From Astrocystis sublimbata (taxonomy: Eukaryota; Ascomycota; Sordariomycetes; Xylariales; Xylariaceae): 26,801 nt of DNA. The translations under genes and the position numbers were made by a program. The notes under the pieces were generated by a model that was not told the origin of the DNA, ran no database searches, and was given only the letters and a program-made list of their open reading frames with translations. The stretch is from positions 1 to 26,801 of the forward strand of contig JAJNNY010000138.1 in the NCBI GenBank assembly GCA_022453515.1, in the 5' to 3' direction. Positions 10,295-19,929 of this stretch are shown piece by piece. Within the stretch, counting starts at the first letter, position 1. Each line of letters opens with the position of its first letter.

Positions 10295-11154
10295 TGTTCC
10301 GATTGTAGTTCACTAATAGTATATCATCTAGTAGAGTCGAGAAGGAACGAGATCCCAAGGTGGCCTGATAGTTCGCTAATATACGTGACTATTTATTCGA
10401 TAATCTAGTCCCAACCTTGACATAATGGTGCCAAAAGAGGAAAGCGGCCTGGGTGTGTACGCTAAACCTTAAACAAATTAAACTCTTTGTGTTTAATTCC
10501 GAACTGGGCAGAGGCTCCTTACTACATCAACGCTTGTTCCGCGGGACACCGCCGTCCTCAAAAGTCCCCAGTTCCAGTACTAGGTCCTTGTCAACGCAAT
10601 AATTAGGCAATACAGAAATTGGGAAAAATTGCAAGACGAACATGCTTACTATTAAAAGAATCAATACGCAAACTCTTCATCGATACAAATTGAACACTGG
10701 GGATTAACAGAAATGTGAACCCCCATGCCAACAATTGAAGCTGGTATTAGTAATCCAGACAGACCAGACTGGCGCTGTTAGCTGGGGCGGCTTGAAATGC
10801 CTCCGTCGCTACCAGCTAATTAGCTGTGTGGTCGCGACTTTGCGCAGCCACAGCACTAGGGAACCGTGCGTTGAGTTTGCGATTTTTCGCAGTTGCAGCC
10901 TACTCCATCACATAGGAAAGATCAAGAATTCATGGTGGGATTCGTTAAGAAATCAATTAGGTGACTGATTCAAACGTTGTCGTATTACGGGCCTCGATAA
11001 CACGACAGCTCCATTTCGAAATATAAAATGGATAAATTCCATAGTCACATTGCTGTAAGCTCTCTTTCCAGATGTAACGAACTATTATTTACTAACCACT
11101 TACTCCCGTCCACTTTGCAACTCTGTATCCTTAAAGCTCTGTGCAGCCGACACA
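10295..11154. other. Intergenic interval with one AT-rich hairpin
   Basis: No gene could be supported on either strand. A perfect 8-bp inverted repeat (AATTAAAC, 7-nt loop, GTTTAATT) lies at 10476-10498. Open frames of 60-80 codons at 10735-10968 and 11028-11222 lack any protein-like signature. Confidence 0.5.
10476..10498. repeat. Small inverted repeat (hairpin)
   Basis: Arms AATTAAAC (10476-10483) and GTTTAATT (10491-10498) are exact reverse complements with a 7-base loop. The sequence is AT-rich and its function is unknown; it could be chance. Confidence 0.6.
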
Positions 11155-12040
11155 ATGGTGATTTCCATTCAAAGCTTCAAGCCTATGGATTCTGTGCCTG
11201 GCGTCCATCGCCTACTTACTGAAGAAGATTTAAAACTATCCTTCAAAATGTCAGTTTTTCGACCAAGTTGCTAAGGGCTAGTCCTAGTCGAGAAACCCAG
11301 GTTAGGTTAATACTAATATTACCTAGCGCTACAAGCCTTCCCCGCATCAACAAGGATATGAGGGTGCAAGGTGATCACCTCCGGGCCCTCGTGACCATTA
11401 TTAACAATCACAGTATGGTCGGCAAGTTGGCTATTTATCTACTCCATAGCCACGAACCCTTAAAGGATGGCCAGATCAAGCTGGAGAGCAAGCTCGAGAA
11501 TGCCCCCGCAAAGGGATGCGACCCGTCTCGGCTGACTCGCTCGACCCTGCGAGCATACACGGCCTAACCTTTAAGATTGATCGCAAGAGCATAGGGGATA
11601 CAGCTTTCGCTCTTTTTCCCTATGAATTTTTAAAAGGACCTTTACCTATTACTAAGGACGATAAGAAAGCCCTTGAATGTATGGCTAAGGTAGTTAAGTA
11701 TATCGTCTAGAATGCCCTGACTAATATTCTCGCACTCTAGTTTATCGATGGTGACGATCTATGTGCTGGTCCTATCGCGGAGGTTGAGGTGGGAGGCTTT
11801 AGGACTATCACGCTTCCCCAGTCAATGTAGAAGATTGGAACGCTTGTGCCGGTCAGCTGGCCCAGCACTCTCGTAGATGCTGCGTCCCAGCTGTCGGAGC
11901 CACCGCCTAGTGAGCATTGGAACGAGGCCACGAAGTTAGACGGCACGAAGACTCACAAGGTCCATGTTGATAACGTTGATACTACAGAGGATGTCTTGGA
12001 GAGTCTGGATAGACAGGGCATCTTGATCGCGGGGTTCTAA
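11155..12040 (+). pseudogene. Unrecognised protein gene, one frameshift and three TAG codons
   Basis: The family is not recognised with certainty. A protein-like stretch in frame 3 (about 11268-11510) reads VQGDHLRALVTIINNHSMVG and KLAIYLLHSHEPLKDGQI. Near 11511 it moves to another frame (MRPVSADSLDPASIHGL), consistent with loss of one base in AAGGGATG. It then runs through TAG codons at 11708, 11738 and 11828, all where Gln fits, to a TAA at 12038-12040 after GILIAGF. The C-terminal part contains GPIAEVEVGGF and KTHKVHVDNVDT. The 5' end is uncertain. ATG 11155 starts a different frame (MVISIQSFKPMDSVPG) and would need another frameshift or an intron. It looks like a soluble protein with no membrane segments. 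Confidence 0.55.
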
Positions 12041-12631
12041 GGTACTGTGTATCAGCAGTCACCCTTCAGTGCGGGCGCGAGGACTTGGACCAGGAAGATT
12101 CACAGGGTCTGTCGCATGTTTAACCACTGTTTACGCAAAGCGTTCCCAGACATTTATAATCAAAAATATACGTTACTTTTTTATCGCTCCTGTTTTACTT
12201 TACGCTGTTCCAGATCTCGGCCTAAAAGCTGCAGATACGCCACAAGTTAGGTATTGTTGATTTGCTCGCCCCATAAGCCCTACTAGCTCCAGTAAAGGTA
12301 CGTATCTTTTCTTACAATTGGTATAGCTTTTATAAGCGGCCTAAAATGCACCTATCTTTACAGAACCCTTAAAACACCAGAGCCAAGCAGTACTGCCATC
12401 GCTACGCTCTTTTTTAACAATTGTATTACAGCAAGTGAGTACCTACCGAGTACCCATTACTATAAGTGGCCGATCGATTTTATAGTAGATGGAGGCTGGC
12501 AGGTTCAGTACATACCGCCCTGCAATAGGGCGATTAAACGAATAAGTAGATCTAAGAGTAAGTTTATTTACCATCCTCGCCCAGACAGCTTGTCCTGTCG
12601 TATCAAACCCTCCGCGCGACTGATCCCCCAG
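12041..12631. other. Intergenic interval upstream of the kinase-like gene
   Basis: Short open frames only (about 65 codons at 12047-12260). No promoter element, RNA gene or domain could be supported. The stretch just before ATG 12632 stays open in the kinase frame from 12590, so the true start could lie slightly upstream. Confidence 0.4.
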
Positions 12632-13664
12632 ATGGATATTGCCAAGTATGCAGTCGGGCCACAGAGCTACGATATTCTATCGCGAGCACAAATTTCGACT
12701 TTTTTCGCTTCGAATCCTTCTGTGACGAGGAACCAATGCGATGACCTAGCTGCCGCACTGCTAGGAGGTCCTATCGCTGCTACACCGATCCAAGGAGGGA
12801 ATAGTTACACCGTGAAAAGAGAGGAGGCCTGTAAGGTAGTCCAGTTTCGGTTTTCGTAGCTTAATATAGCGAAATACGGACTTGCTCAGCAAATCTACTT
12901 TAACTTTGTGCCTCAATGTGTGTACTATGGCGTCCTCGGTGCTCTCTATATCTATGTTTGCGATCGCGTATCTGGGACAGCTTTCTGCCGGGTACGTTAA
13001 TAGATGTTCGGCTCGAAAACTGGTGTGGATAACCGTTTTAGGCAGACTGTTTAAGATTTTGCCAAGTCAGTTAGTTTTCTTTCGTGTTTGTTCCATCGGT
13101 AGTAGCGTTGTGCCTCGATCGCTTAATAGTATTATCAGATTCTTTGCTTTGGCATGGAACAATAGACAGACCTTGGAGCTACCGCTTGGTTTGCAGCACG
13201 ACTATATAGCTACTATCGATAAGCTCTCGCCCACCCTTCCTGACAACCTATGCCCGATAATCGATACTGTTAAGCAAGATCTCTACATTCTTTTTCGCCC
13301 TGACTTCCCCATTGCCCTTTAGTACGGCGATCTTTTCGAGAACAATATTCATGTTGAAGAGTCAAGCGGCTATATTAGTGGCGTTGTGGACTGGTATGAT
13401 GCTTTTATAGCTCCTTTTGGGCTGTCGCTTGGCGGAATGGAGATCTTTTTGGGTGTCCAGACAAACAAGAATTGGCACTTGCATCCCTTTCATCTTTCCC
13501 TACGCCAGCAGTTCTGGGACACGTTTTATAGTATGATTGGACAGGTCTCTGAGCTGGACCGGCGGTTAATAGAGGTGGCAAGGCTTATGGGTTTGCTTCG
13601 GGCATATGGCTTCGAGAGAAACGGTATGTCGAACGTCTATCTTGAGCGACTGGTTTTATTATAG
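12632..13664 (+). pseudogene. Aminoglycoside-phosphotransferase-like kinase (APH fold), five in-frame stops
   Basis: APH-fold enzymes phosphorylate small molecules using an HxDxxxxN catalytic loop. The proposed ATG at 12632 starts MDIAKYAVGPQSYD. The N-lobe includes LLGGPIAATPIQGGNSYTV and VVQFR. The frame continues after TAG 12857 as YYGVLGALYIYVCDRV, then passes stops at 12998, 13001 and 13052. A 73-nt phase-2 intron (13066-13138; GTCAGT to TATCAG) joins DFAK to FFALAWNNRQ. After TAG 13320 the catalytic loop reads YGDLFENNIHV, followed by the metal-binding-like VVDWYDA. The usual HGD is YGD here, a CAC-to-TAC change next to a CAG-to-TAG change. The C-terminus (FWDTFYSMIGQ, RLIEVARLMGLLRAYGFER) is well preserved, with the last TAG at 13662-13664. 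The substrate is unknown; fungal members of this expanded family are mostly uncharacterised. Confidence 0.8.
13066..13138 (+). other. Spliceosomal intron in the APH-like gene
   Basis: Donor GTCAGT after GCC AA, acceptor TATCAG, 73 nt. Removing it joins QDFAK and FFALAWNN in frame, which neither frame gives alone. Confidence 0.65.
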
Positions 13665-14156
13665 GAAAGCCGTTTCGCTTCAATATTTCAGTAGTTTTAC
13701 CCGAACATAGTTTCGTTTGATCTCCCGACTCTCGTTTTGCTGCTCTAAGCCACTCGATCCTATATGCGAGAGTATATTGAACTTCCGACATATCCTCCGA
13801 ATAGAAGTGTTTTTTTTTCTCCTAGGTCATTTTCCCCTACACAGAGAGAAAGAAAAGATCAGGTATCAGACAAAGTAACGTGTACACCTTGTCAAATGCG
13901 GCACAACCCGCCGCCCCGCCCTGACACGTCTTTGGGTCGATATGGGCTGGCTGCGGGCAAGCTAGGGTAGCTAGTGTAGGCTTAGCCTAGCCAGGGTTCG
14001 AGGACTCTGCAATTGCCTACCTAAACCCAGCCACCACCTATGATCATCCACCTGCCTACCTACATGACCATCCACCTACGCTTTCTGTCTTTAAACGACA
14101 TCAGATCATTATTGGCACCTTACTTTTCGTTGCTACTTAATCATTCCGCTCCCGGT
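13665..14156. other. Intergenic interval with C/T-rich repetitive stretches
   Basis: No gene is supported. Around 13960-14060 there are short repeated words (CTAGGGTAGCTAGTGTAGG; CCACCTATGATCATCCACC and CCTACATGACCATCCACC), a low-complexity region just before the next gene. A run of nine T lies near 13810. An in-frame ATG at 14040 extends the next gene's frame, but its peptide looks unlike coding sequence. Confidence 0.45.
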
Positions 14157-14921
14157 ATGACGTTATATCGACCCAGTGTGTGTAGCGTCCGAGCGGGTCG
14201 CGTGTGCTCCTCGTGTGGCGAATTCTACTGCGACTACGATGCGCCGCCGCGCGACGTAGCCTGCCCAGACCCTGAAGCGCTCTAGGGGAGCCTCGTGGTT
14301 GAGGCAATATGGTACGTACTGCCTTGGATCTAACGTGACATACTGCTGCTGACATTCTGTCTCGGTACTAGGGTACAGGAACTCCGGGACTGCACACTTC
14401 TGCACGCCTTCGACCCCGACGACCTCGCAGCCATGAATCGCGTCCTACAGTCCGTCAATGTTAACACTAAATACGAAGACAACATCGTGCGCCAAGCAAA
14501 CGATCCTATCGATTTTAATGGACAAGCGATATGGAATAACTTCCGGGCTCTCGGCGCCACCCTCGCGGCCGATACGACGCGCGACATGTCTCACATCCTG
14601 GGTCGTCTCTTCGCTGCGAGCCTGAACCAGCAGGTGATGCTCACAAGGTTGGACCGCCAAGCTGCCGATATGGACCCCCGACTGATCCAAGATAATTTCT
14701 CGGTCGAAGAGGTGATGAAGACGGTCGATGTGACGATTGTGGGTGACATAGAGCCGACGCTTTGGTGGGTAGAGACGACGACAACGGTCCCTCACTGTGA
14801 ATGGCTCGAGCTGGCTGCTGTGAATGTCGACGCAGTCCTGGTCCCGACCGTGAAGGCTTGGGTACTCTCGAGCAACGAGGCTGTCGTGGACGGGCACTTG
14901 TGTGGTACCTGCCGGGCGTAA
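14157..14921 (+). pseudogene. Hypothetical protein, two exons, one TAG in exon 1
   Basis: Not recognised. ATG 14157 (MTLYRPSVCSVRAG) begins exon 1, which has a cysteine-rich patch (RVCSSCGEFYCDYDAPPRDV). TAG at 14283-14285 lies in an expected CAG position (PEAL-stop-GSLVVEAI). A 60-nt phase-2 intron at 14312-14371 (GTACGT, GCTGAC, TACTAG) creates a Trp at the junction and leads into VQELRDCTLLHAFDPDDLAA. Exon 2 runs undamaged to TAA 14919-14921 and ends CGTCRA. The sequence is clearly more GC-rich than its neighbours. There is no signal peptide, membrane segment or repeat. With a single nonsense codon it is among the least decayed genes in the window. An in-frame upstream ATG at 14040 is a less likely start. 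Confidence 0.6.
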
Positions 14922-15777
14922 GGATTAGACAGTGACAGAAGATACTAGGGTTGCGAACGTGTTCTAACAAAGGAAGCTTCCATATCTCAAACTTCTATAG
15001 AAACAATGCAGATTTCTGGGACACACATATGGGCTGTTGTCGTTGAATTTGGCATGTGAACGCGACCGTCGAGCCTTGTACGCTTCTAAAAACCATGACT
15101 CTTGCTATTCGACTTAGCTATATACAAGACAGTCGACCCGAAGCCACCCAGTCCACCCATTTCAATCATCTACGCAAGCCAGCCAGCCTACACACGAGTT
15201 ACTAACCCCCGATAGAAAGATCTCGATAAGCCTGGAGCTGGGCGGTACTGTAGGACTCCGTATTGCGCTTACCTTGCACATATGCCAGTTCATTTGGTAC
15301 CTATGGGCTAGGGGATGTACTTGTTCTCCTTTTTGGATACTTCCTCTACTTGCCTAGCAGCAATAATCAATTCTGCCTGCTCTCCTAGGCTCATTAACAC
15401 ATTAAAATCATCTATGACAGGATTAAATTACTTATTTATGTAGTGGCATGTTTACAACAAGCAAGCATATGTTTATTTAAGAGTAGAACTAGCAATTATC
15501 TGCCACCGTGATCATATGTCTGCGGGGTTCACAGCGGTAATTCACATGCAAGGATGGTGCCCTAATATACAACTATTAACCTAACGGTACTCGATAAAAA
15601 GAAGAGAAGATTAGAAGGTGCTGCTAATGTAGGGCTCTGATAAGATTTATCAGAGCTCGGGCCATCGTACCCTTTGCTCTTAACATAGGTGTTAGTCCTT
15701 ATAATTATATCTATTCAAGAGTAAACGTAAATAAAGAAAAGCTTATAGTATGGCATGCTGCTTTAACAGTATTTCTA
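14922..15777. other. Gene-free interval with a perfect hairpin
   Basis: No open frame of note on either strand. It contains the perfect inverted repeat at 15634-15656. Otherwise it is mixed-composition DNA without recognisable elements. Confidence 0.55.
15634..15656. repeat. Perfect 10-bp inverted repeat with 3-nt loop
   Basis: GCTCTGATAA (15634-15643), loop GAT, TTATCAGAGC (15647-15656). This is a strong hairpin-forming sequence in an otherwise gene-free region. It might be a transposon footprint, a terminator-like structure or chance. Confidence 0.75.
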
Positions 15778-16167
15778 CTAGGCCTTATATGATCTATTCC
15801 TAAACGAAGAAACCTTAGCTTCTTTTAATACAAGTTTGATTTGCTCCTCTATAAAGACTACTACACTTTTACTACAAGCCCGAATCGATCTAACTGGAGT
15901 ATATACCTTCTTTCGTCTGGCGGAAAAGGACCTATTTGTTCTGACCAATAGTCCTATTCCATGAATGCCCTTTTGTACTGTAGTCACTGAACCAACAGAA
16001 TTGCTATTATTACCCACGCCCCCTAAATTATCCCGTACTGTATAAAAGTTTACGATGGTGGTAGGTTGCTTGTTTTGGTAATTGCCGAAGGTGGCGCCGC
16101 CAGATCTCGATGAAATGTTGGAGGTGTTTATGACATACGTAGGCCAGGTTACCATAAAACAGTACAA
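15778..16167 (-). CDS. Small hypothetical ORF, Asn/Gly/Ser-rich centre
   Basis: An open frame of 129 codons on the minus strand, starting MYCFMVTWPTYVIN. The centre is rich in small polar residues (NLGGVGNNSNSVGSVTTVQK), and the second half is basic with a helical stretch (VVVFIEEQIKLVLKEAK). It lies downstream of the HET-NB-ARC-TPR gene on the same strand. It could be a decayed downstream exon, a separate small gene or a chance frame. The Asn/Gly/Ser patch superficially recalls amyloid-signalling tails of fungal NLR partners, but I cannot match a named motif. Confidence 0.25.
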   Translation of the reverse strand: MYCFMVTWPTYVINTSNISSRSGGATFGNYQNKQPTTIVNFYTVRDNLGGVGNNSNSVGSVTTVQKGIHGIGLLVRTNRSFSARRKKVYTPVRSIRACSKSVVVFIEEQIKLVLKEAKVSSFRNRSYKA

Positions 16168-16639
16168 TGCATATATGGCTTTGTGTCTCAGTGTGACTGC
16201 ACTACACTTAGGAGTGGGACCCCCCCAAAGTCTCCCTAACGATCCGACCTGGCTCGTCTATTGTTACCTGCAAACCAAGAACCCCTGACGTTACTATGTC
16301 CCCACAGATGGTGAGGACTAGGATTGTTACACTACGGGCTTGTTCCTTGAGAAAAGACAGAGCACATTTTTAACTTTATCCCGGTGTTGAATCTCCTTAT
16401 GTTCTGTTAGTATTATTGTATCTGTACTCTAATTAATAGGTGTCTTGCGAAAGTAATATTTAAGAGAACCAACTTACCTTGTAGTGTCTTATTTAAGTTT
16501 AGAAGAGTGTTTTGTAGTGATTGAATATTTTTATGCGATGGCCCAAGCAATGCTCCAAAGCCATCGTGAGCTCGCGTAAACTATGTTTTAGCTTTAGTTA
16601 GCTTGCCTTGAGCTAATAGTAAGGCTCTAAAGTTCTGTG

Positions 16640-17035
16640 AAGTGTTGATTGCTGGCCGGTATCTTATAATCTCTCGGGGACCTATTGCTTTTTCGTACCC
16701 TCGAAGCGCCCGCAAGTATATGTCCTCGGCCTCTTGCAGCTTGCCTTGGTTGGAGTAAAGGAGACCTAGGTTGTTGACCGTATCGAGTGTTGACGTGTGA
16801 TTGGGTCCCCATGCTTTCTCGTACCCTCGAAGTGCCCGTAAGTACATGTCCTCGGCCTCTTGCAGCTTGCCTTGGTCGGAGTAAAGGAGACCTAGGTTGT
16901 TGACCGTGGAGAGTGTTGACGTGTGATCGGGTCCCCATGCTTTCTCTTTCCCTCGAAGCGCCCGCAAGTACATGTCCTCGGCCTTTTGCAGCTTGCCTTG
17001 GTCGGAGTAAAGGTTTCCTAGCTTATGAAAGGCCC
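16640..17035 (-). repeat. Tandem TPR-coding repeats (126-bp unit)
   Basis: Three near-identical 126-bp units encode the 42-residue TPR motif (LGLLYSDQGKLQEAEDMYLR, ALRGYEKAWGPNHTST). At DNA level the adjacent copies are almost the same, for example two stretches reading TTGCAGCTTGCCTTGGTCGG. High identity implies recent homogenisation or expansion, as in fungal NLRs under diversifying selection. Confidence 0.8.
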
Positions 17036-18353
17036 ACCCCATAATATGATCGCTATCTATTATCGTAGTGGAACACTTTATAGCATGTGATAGAAGCCGT
17101 CTTTGGAGCAGCCAGAACTGGAGCTCATCTTGGGATGGGACGCTTGTAGCTACACAATCCACCATAAGCTTAGCTAAACTAACATCCCAGTTTTCATTTA
17201 GCACGTAAACGGTCCAAGAGTGTACGCATGCATGGATACTATATCCCCTTGATCCAATCAGGTCCAAAGTTGAGTTGTGCACTTCGATAAATCCGTAGTC
17301 ATGTAGCGTGCCCATAGCGCTATTAAAGTTCAGTTCATCAGCCAGCTCGTACATCCATGCTGGACCATCCGTACTGCTAGGCTGGAGAAGTTCAAACCAA
17401 ATATCTTCGTTATCGAAATACGCCCACCATCGAAGTAAATAAGCTGCGAGGGGATCCTGTTCCTGGATTTGCACGTACGAAATCTGCCATGTTAAGCAAA
17501 ATGTGCGGTCTTGGTAAGAGCCCAGGCTCGGGGTGCTTCTATAAAGTCTAGCCTATGATTCTTTATAAAGACGAAGGTATTTAGCGAAGTCGACCGAGAC
17601 TCGCCTCAAATATGCCCCGGCCGTGGCTATGGCAAGAGGAAGTCCGTCAAGTTCTTCCACGAGCCTTTTAGCATCAACGTCTGTGGCAGGCGTTAGTAAA
17701 ACTCGGCTTAACTGCGAGATGCTTACCGTATCGCGCGCTATCTCGGCCCGAGGTTGTCTCGAGGATTTGAAGGCCGTGGTCTATCGACTCTAGCTTTCTT
17801 ATCCGAATCTGATGGCCCAGATTAATCTGCGACGATCGCGTTGTGACGATGACCGAGCCTTGGTACGCTTCAGGGAGAAAGCGACCGATATCAATTCCAG
17901 CTTCGTCTATACCGCTACCCAATTTCGGGTCGTCAAAATTATCGTATACAAGAAGCCACCTCGTATTGCCTGGTAGGCTGAACCAGGTTTTAACGGCTTT
18001 GACCACTTCCTCATGATTCTGCTGTAGGTCCAGGGCACTTAAGCAGGCGGCATCAGGATATTGCTGCAGTATCTGCCTCGCTACTTTAGTAAAACTCTGT
18101 TGAATAGATGTTTCGTCCTTGATATTCAACCAGAATATGGCAGAATATTCATCCCTATATCGCTTCGTGTATGTAATGGCGAGCTGTGTCTTGCTAATAC
18201 CGCCGAGGCCGTGAAGAACAACGATGCGACGGCTTCCATCCGAGCTTAGTGTTCTCCGCATCTCTGCCAATTCCCCCTCTCTTGCAACAAAGTATTGAAT
18301 CTCGGGAACGTCGGACAGACTAAAGGCAACAGAGAAATCGTTATGTCGAGTTC

Positions 18354-18412
18354 CTATCTAGGTCAGTCTTTGACCTTGTTTGGTTGATTCGAGGTTTCGA
18401 AATAAACCCTAC
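18354..18412 (-). other. Probable intron between HET and NB-ARC parts
   Basis: Minus-strand donor GTAGGG, branch-like GACTGAC and acceptor GATAG (59 nt). Splicing joins QKVVKG to TRHNDFSVAFSL and fuses the HET and NB-ARC frames, which would otherwise be two separate ORFs. An alternative is a donor at GTTTAT with acceptor CCTAG. Confidence 0.5.
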
Positions 18413-19217
18413 CCTTGACAACCTTTTGGACCTCCTCCTGCAGCCGCCTTTGTGCGTTTTGCCGCCCCTCGCCGTATATTGGCGGCATGTGAACGCCAAA
18501 TATGCCTAGGAGCGAGTACACCATGTCCTCTTCGATTGTAGTTTGACGATTGCGGACCCATGCTTCTCGTTCTGCCATGGTGAAGTCAGACAAAGGAGTG
18601 CCGCGGAGAGCGCTCACGGGGATGCCTGTGATGTCGCGTAATTGAGGCTCTAGAGACCGTTTATCGCTAAGCCATATCCCCTCTCTGGAATAAAACTCGA
18701 TGGCGACTGGGGCGATGAGCTCCTGCAGCGTCCATCCGCGAGTAAACCATCTACTGTTTCGAAGGGCCATTTCCCAGTGTGTCGCGCTGTCGGTTGAATC
18801 CGTCGCCGTAGTGCCGCAGACGTTAGAGAGATAGACGTAGCATTTTTTCGCATCACGATACCACCGGAACATACTATTGATAGCCGTCTGAAACACAATA
18901 CTGTCCGACTTGTCGATGCAACAGGTATCGACCCAGAAATATTGTAAGCCATGTTGTCTCACTTGTTCGGCATAGAACCTAATCTTATCGTAGCCAGCCT
19001 TCCATTGCCAATGATCTGGTGGTTTCACTAGGTCTGTATAGACCATCTCGTCTGGTCCCCATGTGTGGGAAAGGATCGCGTAGGGAGGAATGTTGTCGGG
19101 AGCGAGGTCTGAGGTAAGGCTGTACTTGCCAGCGTTGTTGCGTTGTAGTAGTCGCATCGGAGGACCCAAGAGTCGCGGGGCTGCCGATTGGGGATTCGGT
19201 AAGGCATTAGAGAGCAT

Positions 19218-19929
19218 TGGTGGTCGCGAGACGCTGCTTTACTAACTAGCATCGCAAGAAATGGTGGTCGATCGGGCTCGTGAGGCTTTGGGTGCGGGGT
19301 ATGTACCGTTGGGCTCAGCCGCAAGCCCACGGATTACATACACCCCAAAACATCGAGGCTCTTTTGGCATGCTGGGCTTCCATTCGCTGTGGTCAGAGTA
19401 TATTATCAGTTCACGGATGATGATGATGGGTGCAAAACAGCCCAGGGAGCTGCCAGCGCTGGAAGCAACCGACCCTAGCCCTTCCAGGTAGCTAGGTAGC
19501 TAGGTAGCCCCACTTTGGTCCACTGCTCTATTACGTGTCCTGCTGTTCCCCACTGACCACCTCCTCGCGCTTCCCAGCTACAAACAGCCATGAGCGCCCC
19601 AATTGCATACTGGGCAGGGATATATGAGTTATCATCTTGTACACGCTCCTTGCCCTATGATGAAATTCCTGGAGACATGCAATATAGCGGCTTACTGTTT
19701 GGTTAACCATGCGGTGAGTATATGAACACTTCTATGTATTACCCCTTTTCCTCTCTTTACGTGGCTGGAAGGTAAACCCTTCTCGACCCCGAAGATGAAC
19801 GACTTGAGCATCCCTGAATACGCCTCAAATTACTCTCTGTGAAGAATTGGAACAAGCAGACTTACATAATAACTTGACAACGTTTTTGAATAACTAAGCC
19901 GTGTATGGATTTCTCCCGTGGAGTTTGCC
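19218..19929. other. Intergenic interval upstream of the HET receptor
   Basis: No gene is supported. The divergent plus-strand frame at 19261-19491 looks like a shadow. A short tandem repeat GTAGCTAG (three copies) sits at about 19488-19508. The segment should hold the HET-gene promoter, but no clear TATA box was recognised. Confidence 0.5.
19488..19508 (+). repeat. Short tandem repeat (GTAGCTAG)n
   Basis: About two and a half copies of an 8-bp unit, GTAGCTAG, directly repeated without interruption. Confidence 0.8.

Larger units (their letters stand above)
16376..19217 (-). pseudogene. HET - NB-ARC - TPR receptor, with a frameshift and two internal stops
   Basis: HET-domain NLRs trigger heterokaryon-incompatibility cell death. 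The start is ATG 19217, or ATG 19157 (MRLLQRNNAGKYSL), the usual HET beginning. The HET domain shows YAILSHTWG, FWVDTCCIDK, CYVYLS and RGWTLQELIAP. A likely intron at 18354-18412 links it to the NB-ARC domain (QYFVAREGELAEM). There, Walker A reads VVLHGLGGISKTQ, with Ser replacing the P-loop Gly (GGC to AGC). WLLVYDNFDDP (kinase-2), GSVIVTTRSSQ and LDGLPLAIATAGAYL follow. A one-base shift lies near 17731-17736, and TAG at 17553-17555 replaces an expected Trp. Kinesin-light-chain-type TPRs (NNLGLLYSDQGKLQEAEDMY, about 42 residues each, three and a half units) run at 17040-16600. TAG at 16581-16583 lies in an expected Gln position; reading continues to a donor at 16477 (GTAAGT, acceptor 16396) and a tentative TAA at 16376-16378. 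The exact C-terminus is unsure. Confidence 0.85.

Noticed and set aside
13960..14010. tRNA B-box-like AGGGTTCGAGGACTC
   Set aside because: No A-box or cloverleaf upstream; the surrounding sequence is low-complexity repeat.
14137..14970. Minus-strand open frames up to 150 codons
   Set aside because: Shadows of the GC-rich plus-strand gene at 14157-14921, whose spliced frame gives consistent protein-like sequence.
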